Origin: Syntrophomonadaceae bacterium
GTDB lineage: Bacteria; Bacillota; Ch66; Ch109
Reading direction: 5' to 3'
Assembly: GCA_012512295.1 (NCBI GenBank)
Contig: JAAZDI010000075.1
Location: 1 to 8,867 of the forward strand
Length of the DNA: 8,867 bases
Part shown: positions 1 through 5,628 of the stretch, in pieces
How positions within the stretch are numbered: the first letter of the stretch is position 1
How the letters are laid out: each line of letters opens with the position of its first letter
Notes under the pieces: model-generated
Seen by the model: only the letters and a program-made list of their open reading frames with translations
Databases searched by the model: none
Told to the model about the DNA's origin: nothing
Program-made: the position numbers and the translations under genes

Positions 1-42
1 ACCCTTTGAACCTGATATGGGTAATTCCATCGTAGGGAAGCG
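1..42 (+). promoter_or_regulatory. TPP riboswitch (THI element), 3' half only
   Basis: The first bases match the conserved 3' half of the thiamine pyrophosphate aptamer: ACCCTTTGAACCTGAT at 1-16, the pyrophosphate-sensing arm ATGG/CCAT (17-20 with 27-30) closing a GTAATT loop, and the CGTAGGGAAGC tail at 31-41. CCT at 11-13 can pair with AGG at 34-36 (P4). The 5' half of the aptamer (P1 5' strand, P2, P3) lies before the window. The element sits directly upstream of thiS and is followed by a terminator at 73-99, so it most likely lowers transcription of the whole thi operon when TPP is plentiful. Identification rests on the conserved sequence and the downstream genes. Confidence 0.95.
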
Positions 43-72
43 AAACTATAGAATGGACTGGACACACTATTT

Positions 73-100
73 GAGCTTACCCTTGAGGTAGGCTTTTTTA
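73..100 (+). terminator. Riboswitch-controlled intrinsic terminator
   Basis: A 7-bp stem, GCTTACC (75-81) with GGTAGGC (87-93), closes a 5-nt loop (82-86) and is followed at once by six T residues (94-99). One pair is a T-G wobble. Its place, about 30 nt after the TPP aptamer and 57 nt before thiS, is that of an expression-platform terminator. The 5' arm is also complementary to GGGAAGC at 35-41 (with one bulged A) and to GGGTAA at 19-24, which gives candidate antiterminator pairings when TPP is absent. Confidence 0.85.
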
Positions 101-156
101 TTGGATCATCAGGCTTTGTGGTTAGCTGTGGATGATGACTGGAGGGTAAATATAAC

Positions 157-375
157 TTGGGGGTGGATCTGGTTTTGAAGCTTTTGATTAACGGGAAAGA
201 GGAAACATTGTCTAGGGAAATGACGTTGGCGGAGCTTATTGCACAGCGCGGGTTAAATCCAAAATCAATTATTGTTGAGTATAATTATGAACTAGTTAAG
301 GAGGAGGTATGGCCGCAGATTAAACTTAAGGAAAGTGATCGGGTTGAAATACTAAGATTTGTCGGAGGGGGTTAA
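157..375 (+). CDS. thiS: Sulfur carrier protein ThiS
   Basis: Small ubiquitin-fold protein that carries sulfur as a C-terminal thiocarboxylate for thiazole ring formation. ThiF adenylates it and ThiG consumes it. The sequence shows the family's N-terminal strand (LLINGKEE), a central helix region (TLAELIAQRG) and the essential glycine tail, here VGGG followed by the stop codon. The start is uncertain. TTG at 157 is served by GGAGGG at 141-146 (10-nt spacing) and gives 72 residues. TTG at 175 would begin MKLLINGK, gives 66 residues (the usual ThiS length), and has only an imperfect GGTGG at 162-166 in front. First gene behind the riboswitch; its last codons contain the ribosome site of thiG. 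Confidence 0.93.
   Translation: MGVDLVLKLLINGKEETLSREMTLAELIAQRGLNPKSIIVEYNYELVKEEVWPQIKLKESDRVEILRFVGGG
364..371 (+). promoter_or_regulatory. Ribosome binding site of thiG inside thiS
   Basis: GGAGGGGG lies 8 nt before TTG at 380 and within the glycine codons GGA-GGG-GGT that end thiS. It settles the thiG start: the further-upstream in-frame TTG at 359 has no such site at a usable distance. The position suggests that thiG translation is coupled to completion of thiS. Confidence 0.75.
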
Positions 376-379
376 ATAT

Positions 380-1150
380 TTGTCGGATGCATTATTCATC
401 GGTGGACAAGAAGTAAATAACCGGCTTTTTTTAGGGACCGGGAAGCTGGCCTCTAACCAACTCATTCCCGAGGTGATAAGGGCCTCAGGGAGTCAGGTCG
501 TAACTGTTGCCTTAAGAAGAGTTGACTTTGAGAGTGTGGACGAAAACATCGTTAGTTATATCCCCAAGAACTGCATCCTAATGCCCAATACTTCGGGGGC
601 CAAAACCGCGGAGGAAGCAGTCCGAATTGCCCGGCTGGCCAGAGCCGCCGGTTGCGGGAATTGGGTTAAGATCGAAGTAATTACGGATAACAAGTATTTA
701 CTGCCGGACAATTATGAGACGGTTAAGGCCACTGAAATTCTGGCTGGGGAAGGATTTGTGGTTTTACCATACATCAGCCCGGATTTAATGGTGGCCAGGC
801 AATTACAAGCCGCCGGGGCTGCCGCCGTAATGCCCCTAGGTGCCCCGATTGGCAGTAATCGAGGTCTCAGAACTAAGGAGTTGATTAGAATCTTGATTGA
901 GGAGATTTCTCTCCCGGTCATTGTCGATGCCGGGCTTGGCCGACCTTCCGAGGCAGCTGAGGCAATGGAAATGGGAGCAGCGGCTGTTTTAGTCAATACA
1001 GCCATCGCTACGGCCAAGGATCCAGTGGCGATGGCCCAAGCTTTTAGCCTAGCCGTAATGGCTGGAAGGATGGCATTTTTGGCTGGACCCGGAGCAATCC
1101 GGTTATTTGCGGAGGCATCTTCTCCGCTGACGGGGTTTTTGCGAGATTAG
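380..1150 (+). CDS. thiG: Thiazole synthase ThiG
   Basis: Cytoplasmic (beta/alpha)8-barrel enzyme that condenses 1-deoxy-D-xylulose 5-phosphate, dehydroglycine and the sulfur of ThiS thiocarboxylate into the thiazole phosphate carboxylate. From TTG 380 the protein has 256 residues, a normal family length. Visible family signatures are LFIGGQ and RLFLGTGK near the N-terminus, the active-site lysine in WVKIEV (about residue 97, expected Schiff base with the sugar), PLGAPIGSNRG (about 151-162), and the phosphate-binding run from VIVDAGLG to VLVNTAI (about 180-209). An alternative TTG at 359 would add seven residues and overlap thiS, but its Shine-Dalgarno support is poor. It begins 4 nt after the thiS stop and needs ThiS, ThiF and ThiH, all encoded alongside. 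Confidence 0.97.
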   Translation: MSDALFIGGQEVNNRLFLGTGKLASNQLIPEVIRASGSQVVTVALRRVDFESVDENIVSYIPKNCILMPNTSGAKTAEEAVRIARLARAAGCGNWVKIEVITDNKYLLPDNYETVKATEILAGEGFVVLPYISPDLMVARQLQAAGAAAVMPLGAPIGSNRGLRTKELIRILIEEISLPVIVDAGLGRPSEAAEAMEMGAAAVLVNTAIATAKDPVAMAQAFSLAVMAGRMAFLAGPGAIRLFAEASSPLTGFLRD

Positions 1151-1346
1151 ATTATTAATAACTAGGCTAACCAACTATACATCTAGATTTAGTGCTTAAA
1201 CGGAGCTTATATTTGCGGGGGTTTCAAAAAGCTGACCCAAGGCATTTTGTCCAAGTTGAATATTTTCAAAACAAGATAATTATTGTGAAAGGTGATGTAT
1301 CCAGTTAATACTTGAATACCTAACTTTAAGATAGAAGGCGATATAG

Positions 1347-2450
1347 ATGAGTTTCTATCAAGAATGTCGGCAATATAAAGATTTTGATTATGCGGGTTTT
1401 TTTGCTAGTATTAACGAGACTGATATCGAAAGGATTTTGGGTAAAGAACGGATCAATGAATTTGATTATCTGGCTTTGCTTTCCGAAACAGCTGAGCATT
1501 ATTTGGAACCCATGGCCCAAAAAGCGCACCGGCTGACGATCCAACACTTTGGTCGGGTTATTCTGCTATATACCCCAATTTACTTGGCTAACTACTGTGT
1601 TAACTCTTGTGTTTACTGCGGTTTTCGGGCGAGCAATAAACTGGAACGCAAAAAGTTGAGTCTGTCCGAGGTAGAAAAGGAAGCCGCGCTGATTGCCGCC
1701 ACCGGCCTAAAGCATGTGATCATCTTGACCGGTGAATCTCGAAAAATGTCTCCGGTTTCTTATATTAAAGATTGTGTCGAAGTGCTAAAAAAGTATTTTG
1801 CTTCGATCTGCATTGAGGTCTACCCCTTAGAAGAACATGAGTATGCAGAATTGATTCAGACTGGCGTGGATGCTATAACCATCTATCAGGAAACATACAA
1901 TGAAGATTTGTATTTGGAATTGCATCCCACGGGTCCCAAGAGAAACTACCTTTACCGTTTAGAGGCGCCGGAGCGAGCCTGTCGGGCTGGCATTAGGTCC
2001 GCTAACCTGGGAGCTTTATTGGGTCTGGACAACTGGCGGTCCGAGGCCTTTCTGACCGGATTACACGCTCATTACCTGCAGAAGAACTACCCGGGAGTAG
2101 ATGTCGCCATTTCCTTACCTCGTCTGCGGCCGCACCTGGGTGGTTACCATCCTCGCTGTATAGTTAGTGATAAAAACTTGGTGCAATACTTGCTGGCCTT
2201 TAGATTATTTATTCCCCGCGCCGGGATCACTATTTCCACCCGGGAACGGGCTGAGTTTAGGGATAATTTGCTTCAGTTGGGTGTAACCAAAATGTCGGCT
2301 GGGTCATGCACGGCGGTCGGGGGCCGGACTGGCGGCAATGAGGAAATTGGGCAGTTTGACATATCAGATCCACGTGGGGTAGAAGAGATGAAGAAAATGA
2401 TTTACGCCCAGGGATATCAACCAGTTTTCAAAGATTGGCACCAGTTTTAA
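1347..2450 (+). CDS. thiH: Radical SAM 2-iminoacetate (dehydroglycine) synthase ThiH
   Basis: Cleaves L-tyrosine by a 5'-deoxyadenosyl radical to give dehydroglycine, the glycine-derived part of the thiazole, and p-cresol. This oxygen-sensitive [4Fe-4S] enzyme replaces the flavoprotein ThiO in anaerobes and enterobacteria. The radical SAM cluster motif CX3CX2C is visible as CVNSCVYC (Cys84, Cys88, Cys91). LGALLGLDNWR and LPRLRPHLGG are typical of ThiH, as is the tail KDWHQF. The length, 367 residues, is usual. The ATG is preceded by AGAAGG at 1333-1338 with 8-nt spacing. It is 196 nt downstream of thiG, a long gap for an operon, but in the same direction and pathway. BioB and FbiC/HydG-like enzymes are relatives; the thi context and the tyrosine-lyase-type motifs make ThiH much the best call. 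Confidence 0.96.
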   Translation: MSFYQECRQYKDFDYAGFFASINETDIERILGKERINEFDYLALLSETAEHYLEPMAQKAHRLTIQHFGRVILLYTPIYLANYCVNSCVYCGFRASNKLERKKLSLSEVEKEAALIAATGLKHVIILTGESRKMSPVSYIKDCVEVLKKYFASICIEVYPLEEHEYAELIQTGVDAITIYQETYNEDLYLELHPTGPKRNYLYRLEAPERACRAGIRSANLGALLGLDNWRSEAFLTGLHAHYLQKNYPGVDVAISLPRLRPHLGGYHPRCIVSDKNLVQYLLAFRLFIPRAGITISTRERAEFRDNLLQLGVTKMSAGSCTAVGGRTGGNEEIGQFDISDPRGVEEMKKMIYAQGYQPVFKDWHQF

Positions 2451-2537
2451 CCGTAATAGGGAAAATAGGGAACTCGTTCAGCGCCCCTGACCTGATTTTA
2501 GTTATATATATATCCATTAATCTATCCCTTGCTGTCT

Positions 2538-2542
2538 GGAGG
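2538..2542 (+). promoter_or_regulatory. Ribosome binding site deciding the thiF start
   Basis: A perfect GGAGG stands 7 nt before ATG 2550. An in-frame TTG at 2529 lies upstream of this site and would place it inside the coding region, so ATG 2550 is preferred. Confidence 0.8.
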
Positions 2543-2549
2543 AAACTTA

Positions 2550-3200
2550 ATGAATGACTTTGAAAGGGCTCTTGTTGCTTGTCTTGGCCGGGACCGGTTG
2601 ACGATCATCCAAAGCATTCGGGTTGGGATTGCCGGGGCTGGTGGTCTGGGCTCAAATTGTGCCCAATTTCTGGTTAGAAGCGGGTTTAAAAAACTAAAGA
2701 TTGTTGATTTCGACGTGGTTGACTGGACCAATCTTAACCGCCAATTCTACTTTGCGGATCAGGTGGGAGCCAAGAAGGTTGAAGCCTTGCGGCAGAATCT
2801 GCTGCGCATCAACCCGGACCTGGAGCTTGAGTTATTAGATCAAAAAATAACCCAGGAAAATGCAGCTAGTCTGTTTGCGGATTGTCAGATTGTCGTTGAA
2901 GCCCTCGACCAGGTCGAGAGCAAAAAACTAATGGTTGAAACATATCTGAATTCAGGCAAGCTGCTGGTCTGTGCTTCGGGCCTGGCTGGTTGGGGTAAGA
3001 GTGATGATATTGTCATCAACCGGCTCAAAGAAAACTTTTACTTAGTGGGGGATCTGATTCGCGAAGTCGGGCCGGCTGATCCGGCCATGGCTCCGCGAGT
3101 GAGTATTGCCGCGGCCAAGGAAGCGGATGTGATCCTTGCTTATGTGTTAAATTGTCTTGCGGAAGGTGGACAGAATGATGAAAAAAACCGCCATGGCTAA
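2550..3200 (+). CDS. thiF: ThiS adenylyltransferase ThiF (short form)
   Basis: E1-like enzyme that activates the C-terminal glycine of ThiS with ATP so that sulfur can be loaded. The 216-residue protein shows the Rossmann-type ATP loop GAGGLGS (29-35), the acidic/NLNRQ segment VDFDVVDWTNLNRQFYF (52-68) and the conserved GAKK lysines (73-76), as in the MoeB/ThiF superfamily. It is shorter than E. coli ThiF and has no paired CXXC zinc motifs: the five cysteines are single (11, 37, 112, 141, 202). It therefore belongs to the compact ThiF-family branch found in anaerobic Firmicutes. MoeB is a possible confusion, but the thiS/thiG/thiE neighbours support ThiF. The 3' end overlaps thiE by 26 nt. 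Confidence 0.9.
   Translation: MNDFERALVACLGRDRLTIIQSIRVGIAGAGGLGSNCAQFLVRSGFKKLKIVDFDVVDWTNLNRQFYFADQVGAKKVEALRQNLLRINPDLELELLDQKITQENAASLFADCQIVVEALDQVESKKLMVETYLNSGKLLVCASGLAGWGKSDDIVINRLKENFYLVGDLIREVGPADPAMAPRVSIAAAKEADVILAYVLNCLAEGGQNDEKNRHG
3161..3166 (+). promoter_or_regulatory. Ribosome binding site of thiE inside thiF
   Basis: GGAAGG lies 8 nt before ATG 3175 and within the last codons of thiF. It favours ATG 3175 over the upstream in-frame TTG at 3157, which would leave the site inside the gene. The overlap implies translational coupling of thiF and thiE. Confidence 0.65.
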
Positions 3201-3834
3201 TTTTTTGGCGGCTGATCTGTATGGCATTACGGCGGAAGAGTATTCGCTAGGCCGAAATAATGTCGAAGTAGTTTCCCAAATGATCAAAGCCGGACTTAAA
3301 GTTATTCAGTATCGAGAGAAAGATAAAAAGATGCGGGAAAAGTATCAAGAGTGTTTGAAATTGCGGGAGATAACCCGGCAGGCCGGGGTTACTTTTATCG
3401 TCAATGATCATGTAGACTTAGCTCTTCTGGTTGGCGCTGATGGGATCCATCTGGGCCAGGATGACCTCCCAGTTAACCGGGTGAGAGAATTAGTCGGTAA
3501 GGATATGCTGATTGGGTTATCTACCCATTCGCCGGCTCAGGCTCAATCCGCCCTGGAAATGGGCGTTGATTACATCGGGGTGGGGCCGATCTTTAGCACG
3601 CAGACCAAAAAGGATGTTTGTGCTCCAGTCGGTTTGGAATATCTGGACTATGTAGTCAAGCATATCCCTCTTCCTTTTGTCGCGATTGGCGGTATTAAAG
3701 AACATAACATCGCTGAAGTTGCCCGACGGGGAGCCAAATGCATTGCTTTAGTCACGGAAATTGTGGGGGCCGCAGACATTGAAGCGAAGATTCGTAACCT
3801 GAGGGCCTGCCTTAACCGCAGCAATCGACTCTAA
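3175..3834 (+). CDS. thiE: Thiamine-phosphate synthase ThiE
   Basis: Joins HMP pyrophosphate to the thiazole phosphate (carboxylate) to give thiamine phosphate, with release of pyrophosphate. The 219-residue TIM-barrel protein has the family motifs in order: LYGIT (15-19), QYREKD (45-50), FIVNDHVDLA (74-83), ADGIHLGQDDLP (88-99), IGLSTHS (113-119), DYIGVGPIFSTQTKKD (132-147), PVGLE (151-155) and VAIGGI (169-174). TenI is a close non-catalytic relative; the intact substrate-binding motifs and the position between thiF and thiC favour a working ThiE. ATG 3175 and ATG 3178 are both possible starts, and the first is chosen for its 8-nt spacing to GGAAGG. It overlaps the end of thiF by 26 nt. Confidence 0.96.
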   Translation: MMKKTAMANFLAADLYGITAEEYSLGRNNVEVVSQMIKAGLKVIQYREKDKKMREKYQECLKLREITRQAGVTFIVNDHVDLALLVGADGIHLGQDDLPVNRVRELVGKDMLIGLSTHSPAQAQSALEMGVDYIGVGPIFSTQTKKDVCAPVGLEYLDYVVKHIPLPFVAIGGIKEHNIAEVARRGAKCIALVTEIVGAADIEAKIRNLRACLNRSNRL

Positions 3835-3970
3835 CAGAATGATGTTTATTCATCTCCCGCCTTCACTTTCACTTCGTGAGCCAAGCACCTAGACGCGAGA
3901 GACTTTTTGGCACATGATGTTAAATTTAATCCAGTTATGCTTGTCATGTTTAGAAACTAACAGGATTGAA

Positions 3971-3975
3971 GGGAG
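3971..3975 (+). promoter_or_regulatory. Ribosome binding site deciding the thiC start
   Basis: GGGAG, within AAGGGAG, lies 7 nt before ATG 3983 and 4 nt before ATG 3980. The open frame continues upstream to an ATG at 3914, but no ribosome site stands in front of that codon and the added residues do not resemble ThiC. Confidence 0.6.
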
Positions 3976-3982
3976 ACGTATG

Positions 3983-5293
3983 ATGGATTATACGACGCAG
4001 ATGGATGCTGCGCGCAAGGGGATTATCACTGGGGAAATGGAGAAGGTAGCTAATAAAGAGAACATGGCGGTCGAGCGGCTTCGTCAATTAATGGCAGATG
4101 GCCGAGTCGTTATCCCGGCCAATAAAAACCACCGTTCATTAGATCCAGAAGGCATCGGTGAAGGGTTGAAAACCAAAATTAATGTTAATCTTGGTGTTTC
4201 GCAGGACTGCTGTAATATCGAACTTGAACTAGAAAAGGCACGCAAGGCCATTGATTTAAAGGCTGATGCCATCATGGATCTGAGTTGTTACGGGAAGACC
4301 GAAGAATTCAGACGAAAGCTGGTGGCCATGTCGCCAGTCATGATCGGTACCGTGCCGGTTTATGATGCGGTTGGGTTCTATGATAAAGAGTTAGCGGACA
4401 TTACCGCTGAAGAGTTCTTGAGGGTGGTGGAAAAGCATGCCCAGGACGGGGTCGACTTTATGACCATTCATGCTGGAATCAATCGGGAAACAGCCGCCCG
4501 GTTCAAGAAAAATCCCCGGTTAACCAATATCGTATCCCGGGGTGGGGCGCTGCTATTTGCCTGGATGGAACTTAATGGACAGGAAAACCCATTTTATGAA
4601 CACTATGACCGCCTGTTGGAGATTTGTGCCTGTTATGATGTAACTATCAGCCTGGGGGATGCCTGCCGCCCGGGCAGTATCAAGGATGCGACGGATGCCG
4701 CGCAAATTCAAGAGCTGATTATTCTCGGCGAACTGACCCAACGGGCATGGGCACGAAACGTTCAGGTCATGATTGAGGGACCAGGGCACATGCCGTTAAA
4801 CGAAATCATTCCCAATATGCTATTGGAAAAGAAGCTGTGCCATGGGGCTCCTTTTTATGTTCTCGGTCCGCTGGTGACGGATGTGGCCCCCGGGTATGAT
4901 CATATTACTAGTGCAATTGGCGGGGCTCTGGCCGCGGCCCACGGGGCTGATTTTCTATGTTATGTTACGCCAGCGGAGCACTTGCGGCTGCCTAACCTGG
5001 AAGACATGAAAGAGGGGATCATTGCCTCCCGCATTGCGGCTCATGCCGCGGATATCGCCAAAGGGTTACCAGGAGCCCGGCAATGGGATGACGCCATGAG
5101 TGAGGCCCGTAAAAATCTGGACTGGGAGCGGATGTTCCAATTGGCGATTGATCCGGAAAAAGCCAGGCGGTATCGGGCGGAATCACTTCCCGAACACCAG
5201 GATACATGTACGATGTGCGGCAAAATGTGTGCTGTTCGAAATATGAATAAGGTGTTAAGCAGGGAGAATTGTTTGACTTCGGTAAAAGCTTGA
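3983..5293 (+). CDS. thiC: Phosphomethylpyrimidine synthase ThiC (short form)
   Basis: Radical SAM enzyme that rearranges aminoimidazole ribotide (AIR) to 4-amino-5-hydroxymethyl-2-methylpyrimidine phosphate, the pyrimidine half of thiamine. From ATG 3983 it has 436 residues and begins MDYTTQMDAARKG, typical of the short ThiC form that lacks the N-terminal domain of the enterobacterial enzyme. Visible landmarks are TIHAGI (161-166), GDACRPGSI (225-233), EGPGHMP (265-271), LGPLVTDVAPGYDHI (294-308) and a C-terminal cluster motif with Cys409, Cys412 and Cys416, which ligates the [4Fe-4S] cluster. The cysteine spacing is CX2CX3C, one residue tighter than the CX2CX4C usually quoted for ThiC. It is the last thi gene, 148 nt after thiE, with no second riboswitch visible in front, so it probably relies on the operon leader. 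Confidence 0.97.
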   Translation: MDYTTQMDAARKGIITGEMEKVANKENMAVERLRQLMADGRVVIPANKNHRSLDPEGIGEGLKTKINVNLGVSQDCCNIELELEKARKAIDLKADAIMDLSCYGKTEEFRRKLVAMSPVMIGTVPVYDAVGFYDKELADITAEEFLRVVEKHAQDGVDFMTIHAGINRETAARFKKNPRLTNIVSRGGALLFAWMELNGQENPFYEHYDRLLEICACYDVTISLGDACRPGSIKDATDAAQIQELIILGELTQRAWARNVQVMIEGPGHMPLNEIIPNMLLEKKLCHGAPFYVLGPLVTDVAPGYDHITSAIGGALAAAHGADFLCYVTPAEHLRLPNLEDMKEGIIASRIAAHAADIAKGLPGARQWDDAMSEARKNLDWERMFQLAIDPEKARRYRAESLPEHQDTCTMCGKMCAVRNMNKVLSRENCLTSVKA

Positions 5294-5326
5294 ACGGTTT
5301 ATGACAAGAATTAGCGATGAAGGTTA

Positions 5327-5353
5327 ATCGGAAATTAAATTTTCTGTTCCGAT
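5327..5353 (+). repeat. Inverted repeat downstream of thiC
   Basis: ATCGGAA (5327-5333) and TTCCGAT (5347-5353) are perfect inverted copies around a 13-nt AT-rich centre, starting 33 nt after the thiC stop. No T-run follows, so it is not a convincing terminator; it could be a 3'-end stabilising stem or chance. Confidence 0.4.
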
Positions 5354-5406
5354 AGCGCTGTCAAGCAGCATGAGGGTCTCCTATAGAACTAAAGAACTAA
5401 GCAAGC

Positions 5407-5432
5407 AATGGTCAGCCGCCGGGTTGGCCATT
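5407..5432 (+). terminator. Possible terminator stem-loop of the thi operon
   Basis: An 11-bp stem (5407-5417 with 5422-5432, two wobble pairs) closes a GCCG tetraloop. The stem is strong, and AT-rich sequence follows, but there is no immediate T-run: TTTTTT begins only at 5450. It is the best candidate for ending the thi transcript before tldD, though weaker than a textbook intrinsic terminator. Confidence 0.4.
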
Positions 5433-5445
5433 ATTACGTAATAAT
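5430..5445. repeat. Perfect 16-nt AT-rich palindrome with a repeated half
   Basis: ATTATTACGTAATAAT is a perfect palindrome. The right half, GTAATAAT (5438-5445), recurs in direct orientation at 5457-5464, 19 nt further on, and both copies continue with A. A further ATTATT lies at 5486-5491. The layout resembles a repressor operator cluster upstream of tldD, but no regulator is known from the window. Confidence 0.5.
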
Positions 5446-5544
5446 ACTGTTTTTTGGTAATAATATGACATGCGATAGAAGTACTATTATTCAATAGAAA
5501 AGGCCGAGGTTTATTAATCGAATGCATAGCGTTTCGACAACTAG

Positions 5545-5573
5545 TGGACAATAATTTCAGGAAGCGATATTAT
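5545..5573 (+). promoter_or_regulatory. Predicted sigma-A promoter of tldDE
   Basis: TGGACA (5545-5550) and TATTAT (5568-5573) each match the -35 and -10 consensus at five of six positions and are separated by exactly 17 nt. Transcription would start near 5580, leaving about 48 nt of leader before the tldD start at 5629. It is the best promoter match I found in the window. Confidence 0.65.
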
Positions 5574-5628
5574 GGTAAGCAACAGGTATGAAGGAAGGGC
5601 CTGGAAATATGGTTCGAGGTGAAAAGTA

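Noticed and set aside
309..323. Strong AAGGAGGAGG ahead of ATG 309 inside thiS
   Set aside because: The frame is only four codons long (MAAD) and the purine run is explained by the thiS codons for Lys-Glu-Glu. Probably incidental.
2486..2513. Possible promoter in the thiH-thiF gap (CTGACC followed by TATATATATA)
   Set aside because: Each element matches consensus at only about four of six positions and the AT repeat allows several registers, so support is too weak.
3872..3885. CTTCGTGAGCCAAG, identical to 8690-8703 in aroQ, where it encodes LREPS
   Set aside because: A 14-nt match between two places in about 8.9 kb is not very unlikely (roughly 0.15 expected by simple counting). The flanks do not match well, so it is not good evidence of an aroQ fragment.
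3881..3912. Stem GCCAAG/CTTTTTGGC in the thiE-thiC gap as a terminator
   Set aside because: Only five or six pairs with a large loop and no T-run after the stem; it would also cut thiC off from the operon leader without any replacement promoter in sight.
3914..3982. N-terminal extension of thiC from ATG 3914
   Set aside because: No ribosome site precedes it and the added 23 residues do not resemble ThiC, whereas ATG 3983 has GGGAG at 7 nt and gives the usual N-terminus.
5408..5497. 29-codon frame starting MVSRRVGHYY, and an overlapping 23-codon frame at 5370-5441
   Set aside because: Neither has a ribosome site, both run through the stem-loop and palindrome, and the peptides look like chance translation of AT-rich spacer.
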